A stretch of 5,622 nucleotides of DNA, taken from NCBI GenBank assembly GCA_002505805.1, contig DAWB01000185.1, positions 7,444 to 13,065 of the forward strand. Direction: 5' to 3'. The first letter of the stretch is position 1. Each line of letters opens with the position of its first letter. The notes beneath the pieces are model-generated. The model had not been told where the DNA came from and made no database searches. It saw only the letters and a list, made by a program, of their open reading frames with translations. The DNA is from Methanosaeta sp. UBA80. GTDB taxonomy: Archaea; Halobacteriota; Methanosarcinia; Methanotrichales; Methanotrichaceae. Below, piece after piece: positions 1 through 4,949 of the stretch. The position numbers and the translations under genes are program-made.

Positions 1-1101
1 TATGTGGACGGGCCCCTTCCCCAGACATCCATTCGCCAGCTGGACCTGACCAACTGGAAGGATGATCTAATCCAGGCCGGGCCGGGCCAGGTCAAGCCGA
101 GCATAGACCAGAAGCTGATATGGCTGAATACCTTGAGCGGCAGGCCAAGATCGATCTCTGTCGCCCCCGGCCAGACCAGCATCATCTGCCAGGCGCCGGG
201 TGATCAGAGCCTTCCGGTGGTGGGAGGAGACGATCGGGTGGGATACTATGTGGCCTGGATGGATAACCGGACCGGAAATCCGGATATTTATGTCTACAGC
301 CTCTCCCAGGAGCTGGAGCTGCCCATGGCGGCTGGCATCTATGAGGACATGTATCCCGATATTGAGGGAAGCATACTGGCCTGGATATCCCGCAATCCCT
401 TGAACCAGTACAAGATCGAGGACTACTGGTCCATCAGGACGTTCGATATCGCCATAGAAAACTCCACCGAGCTGACCTACGGCCTGGAGGCTGCCGCACC
501 CATATCCCTGAGCCAGGATTACCTGTCTTATCTTCGAAGGCCGGTCAGTACCTTCGGATGGATGGTCTATGTGAGACCGCTCTACGAGAAGGAGATCACC
601 CCAGACTTTCCGCCCAACGGCATTAATCAGAGGTCGGGGGGAGACGTCACCGTCTATCAGGACAACAAGAAGGGAAGCTGGGATGTCTGGATGTGGAAGA
701 CGGGAAGCCAGCCCATTGCCCTGGCCAGCGATGCCAGCGATCAGATCCATCCCACCACGGACGGAAAGACGGTGGTCTGGCAGGACAACCGCAACGGCAA
801 CTGGGACATCTATGCCTATGATCTGAACACCAGCCAGACGGTTCAGCTGACCCAGGACCCCGCCGATCAGACCAATCCGGATATCCAAAACGGAGTCATA
901 GTCTGGCAGGACAATCGCAACGAAAACTGGGATATCTACCTCTACGACAGGAATGTGGAAAAGGAGAAGGCCATATGCATCGAATCCGGCGACCAGACCC
1001 GGCCGCGCATAATATTCGATGGCCGGACCGGAAGCATCGTCTGGGAGGACAGCCGCAGGGGAGACAAAGATATCTACATCTACGAAAACTACATGTCGTA
1101 G
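1..1101 (+). CDS. TolB/WD40-like beta-propeller repeat protein, probably exported (5' end missing)
   Basis: This is the 3' part of a longer gene. The frame is open through base 1 (codon 1-3 is TAT), so the GTG at 4 is not convincing as a start. About 365 residues are visible. Numbering from the codon at 4, the same blade motif recurs as WMDNRTGNPDIYVY (85-98), YQDNKKGSWDVWMW (218-231), WQDNRNGNWDIYAY (259-272), WQDNRNENWDIYLY (301-314) and WEDSRRGDKDIYIY (347-360). More diverged blades lie near 39, 127 and 174. The spacing of 41-46 residues and the DQ..P.I..G..IVW pattern are those of TolB-type beta-propellers, which are abundant in cell-surface proteins of methanogens. The chain ends directly after the last blade, with no C-terminal membrane anchor or sorting domain. 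The N-terminus, and any signal peptide, lies outside the window. A role in surface binding or scaffolding is inference; no catalytic motif is seen. A terminator follows closely, so this is the last gene of its unit. Confidence 0.85.
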   Translation, partial: YVDGPLPQTSIRQLDLTNWKDDLIQAGPGQVKPSIDQKLIWLNTLSGRPRSISVAPGQTSIICQAPGDQSLPVVGGDDRVGYYVAWMDNRTGNPDIYVYSLSQELELPMAAGIYEDMYPDIEGSILAWISRNPLNQYKIEDYWSIRTFDIAIENSTELTYGLEAAAPISLSQDYLSYLRRPVSTFGWMVYVRPLYEKEITPDFPPNGINQRSGGDVTVYQDNKKGSWDVWMWKTGSQPIALASDASDQIHPTTDGKTVVWQDNRNGNWDIYAYDLNTSQTVQLTQDPADQTNPDIQNGVIVWQDNRNENWDIYLYDRNVEKEKAICIESGDQTRPRIIFDGRTGSIVWEDSRRGDKDIYIYENYMS

Positions 1102-1110
1102 GTAACTGAA

Positions 1111-1156
1111 GGAGAGCAGGCTGCCCCTCTTCCTGCTCTCCCATATTCTATTTTTT
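1111..1156 (+). terminator. Hairpin plus T-run terminator after the propeller gene
   Basis: A perfect 10-bp inverted repeat, GGAGAGCAGG (1111-1120) and CCTGCTCTCC (1132-1141), encloses an 11-base loop and is followed after 9 bases by six T residues (1151-1156). It starts 10 bases after the stop codon of the propeller gene. In archaea the T-run alone can terminate transcription; the hairpin may also stabilise the mRNA 3' end. It separates the propeller gene from the pdx cluster. Confidence 0.7.
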
Positions 1157-1193
1157 CCCGGAAATCCTGCGGTAAGATCGCACTGCGGCGGGG

Positions 1194-1207
1194 CAAAGTT
1201 TATTTAT
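1194..1207 (+). promoter_or_regulatory. Archaeal TATA/BRE-like promoter of the pdx cluster
   Basis: TTTATTTAT (1199-1207) resembles the archaeal TATA box and is preceded by purine-rich CAAAG (1194-1198) in the BRE position. Transcription normally starts about 25 bases downstream, here near 1228. That would leave a leader of roughly 24 bases before the pdxS ATG at 1252. It lies in the gap between the upstream terminator and pdxS, where a promoter is expected. Confidence 0.55.
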
Positions 1208-1251
1208 TTCCCACGCATTAGCCTCGCACTTAAGATCATTTGGGGCAATTC

Positions 1252-2145
1252 ATGGAGCTTGAAAATCTTCGATTTGGTACGGAACTGCTCAAACGCGGTT
1301 TCGCAAAGATGCAGAAGGGCGGTGTGATCATGGATGTCACCACTCCCGAGCAGGCGGTCATAGCCGAGGAGGCCGGTGCCGTAGCGGTGATGGCTCTTCA
1401 TGCCGTCCCGGCAGATATCAGGAAGATGGGTGGCGTGGCCCGGATGGCTGATCCGGCGATTATCGAGTCCATCATCGGGGCAGTCAGCATTCCAGTCATG
1501 GCCAAGGCCAGGATAGGCCACTTTGTGGAGGCCCAGATACTGGAGGCTCTGGGAGTGGATATGGTCGATGAGTCCGAGGTGCTTACCCCGGCGGACGAGT
1601 TTCACATCGAGAAGACCAAGTTCACCATCCCCTTCGTCTGTGGGGCCAGGAATCTGGGCGAGGCCTGCCGGCGCATTAAAGAAGGCGCCTCCATGATCCG
1701 GACCAAGGGCGAGGCGGGCACGGGAGATGTGAGCCAGGCGGTCCTGCACATGAGGATGATTCAGGGCCAGATCAGAAGCCTGAAGGGCCTGGACGACCTG
1801 CAGTTGATGGAGGTGGCCCGGGATATAGAGGCGGATGTGGAACTGGTGCGGGAGTGCGCCCGGATGCAGCGCCTGCCGGTGGTCAACTTTGCCGCCGGCG
1901 GGGTGGCAACGCCAGCCGATGCCGCATTGATGATGCAACTGGGGGCGGACGGGGTCTTTGTGGGCTCAGGCATATTCAAGTCCGAGAATCCGCAGGCCAT
2001 GGCCCGGGCCATAGTGGATGCAGTGCACCATTACGATGATGCCGCCCTTTTAGCCAGGGTATCCAAAGGGCTTGGCGCCGCCATGAAGGGGCTGGACGCG
2101 GCCAGCATCCCGGAGTCGGAAGCCCTGCAGACCAGGGGTTGGTGA
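1252..2145 (+). CDS. pdxS: Pyridoxal 5'-phosphate synthase, lyase/synthase subunit PdxS
   Basis: PdxS makes pyridoxal 5'-phosphate from ribose 5-phosphate, glyceraldehyde 3-phosphate and ammonia supplied by PdxT, in the cytoplasm (DXP-independent vitamin B6 pathway). The product is 297 residues, close to the family's usual 290-300, and is conserved end to end as a (beta/alpha)8 barrel. Visible signatures are GGVIMDV with the catalytic Asp28, [10 protein letters not shown] with Lys85 (the lysine forming the first Schiff base with the sugar), [11 protein letters not shown] (106-116), RTKGEAGTG with Lys152 (the second active-site lysine), [18 protein letters not shown] (211-228), and the phosphate-binding [14 protein letters not shown] (231-244). 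The C-terminus ends in QTRGW, as in the family. ATG 1252 is preferred because GGGG (1242-1245) lies 6 bases upstream and the family N-terminus ([11 protein letters not shown]) follows at once; an in-frame TTG at 1240 would add four residues. It is the first gene of the pdx cluster, 22 bases before pdxT. Confidence 0.97.
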   Translation: MELENLRFGTELLKRGFAKMQKGGVIMDVTTPEQAVIAEEAGAVAVMALHAVPADIRKMGGVARMADPAIIESIIGAVSIPVMAKARIGHFVEAQILEALGVDMVDESEVLTPADEFHIEKTKFTIPFVCGARNLGEACRRIKEGASMIRTKGEAGTGDVSQAVLHMRMIQGQIRSLKGLDDLQLMEVARDIEADVELVRECARMQRLPVVNFAAGGVATPADAALMMQLGADGVFVGSGIFKSENPQAMARAIVDAVHHYDDAALLARVSKGLGAAMKGLDAASIPESEALQTRGW

Positions 2146-2167
2146 AGCCCGGCGGAGCCAGCGGCAA

Positions 2168-2746
2168 GTGACGCGCATTGGGGTTTTAGCCCTGCAGGGG
2201 GATGTCTCCGAGCATATCCTTGCTCTGCAGAGGAGTGCGCCGGACCTGGAGGTGGTAGCGGCAAGAAGGCCGGGCCAGATAGAAGAGTGCCAGGCCCTGG
2301 TTATTCCGGGAGGAGAGAGCACCACCATCCGCCGCCAGATGGATAGCAGCGGCATCACCGCCGAGCTGGTGGCAGCCGCCCGGTCCGGCATGCCCGTCCT
2401 GGCCACCTGCGCCGGGATGGTCTTAATCTGCCGGGAGATTGTTGGAGAGGTCCGGTTCAGGCCGCTGGGGCTGATGGACATAGCCGTCAGCCGCAATGCC
2501 TTCGGGGCGCAGAGGGAGTCCTTCGAGGCGGATCTGGATTTCAAGGGGCTGGACCGGCCTTATCGGGCGGTCTTCATCCGCGCTCCCCTCATAGTCGCGG
2601 CGGGCCCTGGAGTGGAGGTTCTGGCCCGGCTGGATGAGGGGGTGGTGGCAGCCCGCCAGAAGAACTTGCTGGCTCTGGCTTTTCACCCCGAGCTGACCGA
2701 TGATTCCAGGATTCATCGGATATTCCTGGACATGCTGGAGGATTAG
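2168..2746 (+). CDS. pdxT: Pyridoxal 5'-phosphate synthase, glutaminase subunit PdxT
   Basis: PdxT is a class I glutamine amidotransferase. It hydrolyses glutamine and channels the ammonia to PdxS within the PdxS/PdxT complex. The 192-residue length is normal for the family. Visible elements are the N-terminal IGVLALQGDVSEH (4-16), the oxyanion-strand PGGEST (47-52), the nucleophile Cys81 in ATCAGM, the glutamine-site Arg109 in SRNAFG, Ile137-Arg138 in FIRAP, and the His173/Glu175 pair of the triad in AFHPELTDD. All catalytic residues are present, so the enzyme should be active. One departure is that the common FGRQ motif reads FGAQ (Ala114), in an otherwise typical stretch. The start is GTG 2168, with GGCGGAG (2151-2157) upstream at a slightly long 10-base spacing; no better start is available in frame. 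The gene follows pdxS by 22 bases, so the two are almost certainly co-transcribed. Confidence 0.97.
   Translation: MTRIGVLALQGDVSEHILALQRSAPDLEVVAARRPGQIEECQALVIPGGESTTIRRQMDSSGITAELVAAARSGMPVLATCAGMVLICREIVGEVRFRPLGLMDIAVSRNAFGAQRESFEADLDFKGLDRPYRAVFIRAPLIVAAGPGVEVLARLDEGVVAARQKNLLALAFHPELTDDSRIHRIFLDMLED
2737..2742 (+). promoter_or_regulatory. Strong ribosome binding site inside the end of pdxT
   Basis: GGAGGA lies 7 bases before the ATG at 2750, within the last codons of pdxT. It is the strongest Shine-Dalgarno sequence in the window. It sets the start of the downstream small gene and suggests translational coupling to pdxT. Confidence 0.7.
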
Positions 2747-2749
2747 ATT

Positions 2750-3106
2750 ATGTTCTCAGAGAAAGACCTGGTGGAGAGAAGCATCGAGGATATGCAGGCT
2801 GAGGCAAAGGAGCTCTTAGCCGAGGCGGAGAGGCTCAAGGAGGAGCATGAGGCTATGCTACAAAAGGAGATGCTCCTGCGAAATCAGTCTGTGGAGGCCA
2901 GGCCGGTCGACCCCGCCGGGGCGGAGAGGCTCTGGCAGGAGGCGGAGGAGCTGAACGATTCCGCAAGGGAGAGCCTGCGGCTCTCCATGGAGAAGAGGCT
3001 GAGGGCAGCCGATCTCCAGCACAGAATCAAGATCCATGATCAGATAGAGTCCATGGACCGATCGGATGAAGTCTGGCGCGATGCGGCAAAAGCGGGAAGA
3101 AGATAG
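2750..3106 (+). CDS. Small acidic coiled-coil protein of unknown function, third gene of the pdxST cluster
   Basis: I do not recognise a named family. The 118-residue product is almost entirely charged helix. Helix one runs about residues 5-45 (rich in Glu, Lys, Ala and Leu in heptad-like order, with AEAKELLAEAERLKEEHEAM at 17-36). A break follows at RPVDPAG (51-57), then a second helix at about 58-101. This predicts an antiparallel helical hairpin or coiled coil. It has no cysteine, no membrane segment and no signal peptide, so it should be soluble and cytoplasmic. It starts 3 bases after the pdxT stop, with a strong ribosome binding site, and a T-rich stretch follows its stop. Its position implies co-expression with PLP synthase, so a structural or regulatory link to the PdxS/PdxT assembly is possible. 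That is inference from location only; it could equally be an unrelated passenger. Confidence 0.8.
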   Translation: MFSEKDLVERSIEDMQAEAKELLAEAERLKEEHEAMLQKEMLLRNQSVEARPVDPAGAERLWQEAEELNDSARESLRLSMEKRLRAADLQHRIKIHDQIESMDRSDEVWRDAAKAGRR

Positions 3107-3118
3107 GGGCCAGTCTCC

Positions 3119-3151
3119 TGCTTTATTTCTTTATAATGCTTAAATTTTATT
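3119..3151 (+). terminator. T-rich termination region after the pdx cluster
   Basis: A run of pyrimidine-rich, T-dominated sequence (TTTATTTCTTTATAAT, then TTAAATTTTATT) begins about 15 bases after the stop at 3106. No convincing hairpin is seen. Archaeal RNA polymerase can terminate at T-tracts alone, so this is a plausible end for the pdx transcript. The AT-rich stretch at 3129-3150 could also serve as a TATA element. Confidence 0.35.
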
Positions 3152-3182
3152 CCCTTTACAATCCCTCTGCATTCAATCCCCC

Positions 3183-3205
3183 AAATTCGATCCCTGATCC
3201 AATTT
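3183..3205 (+). promoter_or_regulatory. 23-base imperfect palindrome, candidate operator upstream of the transporter
   Basis: The arms are AAATT (3183-3187) and GATC (3189-3192) on the left, mirrored by GATC (3196-3199) and AATTT (3201-3205) on the right. Single mismatched bases lie at 3188/3200 and a CCT centre at 3193-3195. Nine of ten positions in each arm are symmetric about base 3194. This is the geometry of a site for a dimeric helix-turn-helix regulator. It lies about 30 bases upstream of the likely TATA element of the transporter. The function is inferred. Confidence 0.4.
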
Positions 3206-3236
3206 GCTTGGCCTTGAGTTCTCCTTAACTGCAATT

Positions 3237-3245
3237 GAATTTTAT
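3237..3245 (+). promoter_or_regulatory. Possible TATA element for the transporter gene
   Basis: GAATTTTAT is the best TATA-like stretch near the transporter. It would place the transcription start near 3266, just before the short leader ORF (ATG 3271) and about 39 bases before TTG 3305. The match to the archaeal consensus is modest. Confidence 0.3.
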
Positions 3246-3270
3246 GGATTCGGGAGCGAAAGGCACAAGT

Positions 3271-3312
3271 ATGTTCCGTGCTAGCCTGCATCACGGAGCT
3301 ATATTTGACTGA
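3271..3312 (+). CDS. Possible 13-residue leader ORF overlapping the transporter start
   Basis: An ATG at 3271 with AAAGG (3259-3263) 7 bases upstream opens a 13-codon frame (MFRASLHHGAIFD) that stops with TGA at 3310-3312. It is in a different frame from the transporter and overlaps the preferred TTG start (3305) by 8 bases. It has the best start codon and a reasonable ribosome binding site in this leader. Translating ribosomes would end right at the transporter start, which would allow coupling. It may simply be a chance ATG. Confidence 0.25.
   Translation: MFRASLHHGAIFD
3295..3298 (+). promoter_or_regulatory. Ribosome binding site that favours TTG 3305 as transporter start
   Basis: GGAG lies 6 bases before TTG 3305, an optimal spacing. 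The alternative in-frame GTG at 3278 has its nearest purine-rich element (AAAGG, 3259-3263) 14 bases away, which is too far. Confidence 0.45.
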
Positions 3313-4564
3313 GAAAAACCAGCCTCTTCTGGCCCTCATCGGCTCATGCCTGGCCGTCTTCTTTTCCGGTGCCCTGACCTTCGGCTTTCCCGGGGCCATG
3401 GCTGCCTTCTGGCAGGAGATGTTTGGGGTGGGTGCAGCCGCCACCGGACTGATAATATTCTTTATGCTGGCGGCGGTGGGCGTATTCATGTTCCTGGTGG
3501 GCCGCTGGCAGGAGCGCTGGGGGCTGCGGGCGATGATGGCATTGGGTGTGGCGCTCACCGCAGTCGGCTCGGTTCTGGCCTCCCAGGCCGCCGGGATTTC
3601 CACCATTTATGTCTGGGCTGCCCTGAACGGCACTGCCTCATGCTTTCTTTATGTTCCGGCTCTGACCCTGGTGCAATGGTGCTACCCCCATAAGAGAGGG
3701 CTGGCGGCAGGAGCTGTGAGCATGGTCTTCGGCCTGGCTGCGGCAGTGATGTCTCCCCTATTCGGCCTGATGCTCTCCGCCTGGGGATATGAGGCCATGA
3801 ACCTGGCCCTGGCCGCACTCACCCTTGCCGTGGGTCTCCTGGGTGCCTATCTCGCCCGACCGCCCCAGGCATGGCTGGAGGCTGCCGCAGCCCGGAAAAG
3901 CCCGGCAAAGGCAGCGGAGGGTGCCGATCCAAGAGCAAAGCAGAGCGCAGGAGAGAGCCCGAATATAGTTCCCGCCAGGTCTTATACCGTCAGCCAGAGC
4001 CTGCACACCAGAAGCTTCTGGATGCTCTGGCTCACCTGGACCCTGGCCGGGGCGGCAGGGGTCTCCATGACCATCCTGGCCACCGGGTACGGCCTCTCCC
4101 TAGGATTGCCCCTCTCTTCCGCAGTCCTTCTCCTCACCGCCTTCAACCTCACCAACGGCATCAGCCGTCTGGCCAGCGGCATACTCTCCGATCGCTATGG
4201 AAGAAGCCGGGTCATGAGCCTGGCCTTCCTGGCATCCGGCCTCGCCTATCTTTTCCTTCCTCAAGCAGAAGCTCTTGCCTCCTCTGCCCTTCTGGCGGCG
4301 GTGGTGGGCTTTTCCTTCGGGACACTCTTTTCCGTATCCGCTCCCCTGGTGGCGGACTGCTTCGGACTGGAGCACTTCGGAGCCATCTTCGGACTGGCCT
4401 TCGCTGCCTATGGCTTTGTCTCCGGGCCCCTGGGGCCTACACTCTCCGGATATATTCTGGATATAACCGGCGGCAATTATTCCCTGGTCTTTTTCTATCT
4501 GAGCCTCTTTTCCCTGCTTGCCTCGCTCTGCATCCGGCAGGTGCTGCCGCCTGCAGGATCATGA
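3305..4564 (+). CDS. Major facilitator superfamily transporter, oxalate/formate antiporter (OFA)-like
   Basis: This is a polytopic inner-membrane secondary transporter, 419 residues from TTG 3305 (428 if the in-frame GTG at 3278 is used). About 12 hydrophobic helices fall in two halves, roughly residues 7-184 and 237-412. They are separated by a polar, Ala/Lys-rich cytoplasmic loop (about 185-236). Diagnostic loops are GRWQERWGLRAMM (66-78, degenerate loop 2-3 motif), WCYPHKRGLAAG (125-136, like the W.P.KRGLA.G segment of OFA/monocarboxylate carriers) and SGILSDRYGRSRVM (291-304, the loop 8-9 signature). FNLTNGISRLASG (280-292) also matches the OFA pattern. OFA members exchange or symport small carboxylates such as oxalate, formate or other monocarboxylates. 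The substrate here cannot be read from sequence, though a carboxylate would suit a methanogen. The gene appears monocistronic: it has its own leader, and 385 bases follow before the next + strand gene. The stop is TGA 4562-4564. Confidence 0.88.
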   Translation: MTEKNQPLLALIGSCLAVFFSGALTFGFPGAMAAFWQEMFGVGAAATGLIIFFMLAAVGVFMFLVGRWQERWGLRAMMALGVALTAVGSVLASQAAGISTIYVWAALNGTASCFLYVPALTLVQWCYPHKRGLAAGAVSMVFGLAAAVMSPLFGLMLSAWGYEAMNLALAALTLAVGLLGAYLARPPQAWLEAAAARKSPAKAAEGADPRAKQSAGESPNIVPARSYTVSQSLHTRSFWMLWLTWTLAGAAGVSMTILATGYGLSLGLPLSSAVLLLTAFNLTNGISRLASGILSDRYGRSRVMSLAFLASGLAYLFLPQAEALASSALLAAVVGFSFGTLFSVSAPLVADCFGLEHFGAIFGLAFAAYGFVSGPLGPTLSGYILDITGGNYSLVFFYLSLFSLLASLCIRQVLPPAGS

Positions 4565-4690
4565 AGGCCGGAAGAGACCGATGTGGAAGCTGGCTTTGGC
4601 CATATACGAATACAGACAGAAGAGGAGCGCCCCGGCCAGGCCGCTGTACGAGGAGCAGCCAATGGCAGACGGCCAGGGCATAGAGTTCAT
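4559..4690 (-). CDS. Possible 40-46-residue single-span membrane mini-protein (uncertain)
   Basis: On the minus strand an open frame ends with a stop at 4559-4561, abutting the transporter stop tail to tail (TCATGA). Candidate starts are ATGs at 4697-4699, 4688-4690 and 4679-4681. The last has an AGGATGA element 5 bases upstream and would give 40 residues. The product begins MPWPSAIGCSSYSGLAG and contains a hydrophobic segment (about GLAGALLFCLYSYMA) flanked by two Cys and several aromatic residues, consistent with one membrane helix. I recognise no family. Third positions are G/C-rich like the real genes. However, an overlapping + strand frame shares those third positions, so this does not discriminate. 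A promoter-like element on the same strand at 4788-4802 supports it weakly. It may be a chance ORF or a gene remnant. Confidence 0.3.
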   Translation of the reverse strand: MNSMPWPSAIGCSSYSGLAGALLFCLYSYMAKASFHIGLFRPS

Positions 4691-4714
4691 CCTTTTCATT
4701 TCCACTTTGGGAAG

Positions 4715-4767
4715 GTGAGCGCAGCCAAGAGCAGATGGTAAAGGAGGCCTTTGCGCTTTTCGCTCAC
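4715..4767. repeat. Inverted repeat with competing internal stems
   Basis: GTGAGCG (4715-4721) and CGCTCAC (4761-4767) form a perfect 7-bp outer stem. AGCGCA (4718-4723) can instead pair with TGCGCT (4752-4757), which excludes the outer stem. AAAGG (4740-4744) and CCTTT (4748-4752) form a small inner hairpin. It may be a structured leader on either strand, or a transcription-end structure between the transporter and modA. Confidence 0.4.
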
Positions 4768-4787
4768 AATCGTCAGATCATCGGAGG

Positions 4788-4802
4788 TAGTAATAAATCT
4801 TT
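4788..4802 (-). promoter_or_regulatory. Promoter-like BRE/TATA element on the minus strand
   Basis: Read on the minus strand the sequence is AAAGATTTATTACTA: a purine-rich BRE-like start followed by TTTATTA (complement of 4791-4797). A start about 25 bases downstream would fall near 4770, right at the outer edge of the inverted repeat (4767) and ahead of the putative minus-strand mini-gene. AT-rich intergenic DNA yields such matches by chance. Confidence 0.3.
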
Positions 4803-4893
4803 CTATAATAGTATTAATGCAAATGGCACCGATAGGAAATGGTGAAGGGGTTTTGGATCGAAAGAGGGTAGGCAGAAAGCTTTTTCCGTACTC

Positions 4894-4907
4894 AAAGCGA
4901 TTTATCC
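4894..4907 (+). promoter_or_regulatory. Likely promoter element of the modA-like gene
   Basis: AAAGCG (4894-4899, BRE-like) is followed by ATTTATCC (4900-4907, TATA-like). Transcription would start near 4929, giving a leader of about 20 bases before the ATG at 4950. The distance suits an archaeal promoter; the TATA match is partial. Confidence 0.4.
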
Positions 4908-4949
4908 CGGACCATCTCATACTCTTTCCTGGATTTCAGCGGTGGGAAT

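Larger units (their letters stand above)
4768..4949. other. AT-rich intergenic region between the inverted repeat and the modA-like gene
   Basis: The full gap between the transporter stop and modA is 385 bases (4565-4949). Its left half (to about 4720) is GC-rich and coding-like. This right part is AT-rich, with TATA-like sequence on both strands, including the short palindrome CTATAATAG (4803-4811) and AAAGCTTT (4876-4883). No tRNA, no rRNA and no match to the known bacterial ModE site pattern were seen. An open + frame from TTG 4751 to 5020 runs through it but lacks protein-like features and overlaps modA out of frame. Confidence 0.5.

Noticed and set aside
67..888. A 273-residue open frame on the minus strand inside the propeller gene
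   Set aside because: It is antisense to a clearly repetitive propeller coding frame, and its product has no recognisable motifs or initiation signals. It is a by-product of G/C-rich third positions.
1204..1938. A 244-residue minus-strand open frame across pdxS
   Set aside because: pdxS is conserved end to end on the + strand. The antisense product is rich in His, Gly and Leu with no protein-like pattern.
3040..3606. A 188-residue minus-strand frame spanning the gap before the transporter
   Set aside because: It crosses the end of the coiled-coil gene, an AT-rich intergenic region and the transporter start. Its product is low-complexity with no motif.
3871..4683. A 270-residue + strand frame overlapping the transporter
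   Set aside because: It is an Arg/Ser/Pro/Gly-rich out-of-frame reading of the transporter. Its tail from ATG 4561 (overlapping the transporter stop as ATGA) gives a 40-residue Arg/Trp-rich product with no good ribosome site.
4581..4718. A 45-residue + strand frame after the transporter (ATG 4581)
   Set aside because: Codon use is acceptable, but the ribosome site is weak (GGAAGAG only) and no family is recognised. It shares third positions with the minus-strand frame, so at most one is likely to be real. The minus frame has better supporting signals.
4768..4949. A possible molybdate-responsive RNA or ModE operator ahead of modA
   Set aside because: I saw neither the paired TATA-rich half-sites of ModE operators nor the conserved helices of the molybdenum cofactor riboswitch. 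A covariance-model search would be needed to claim one.
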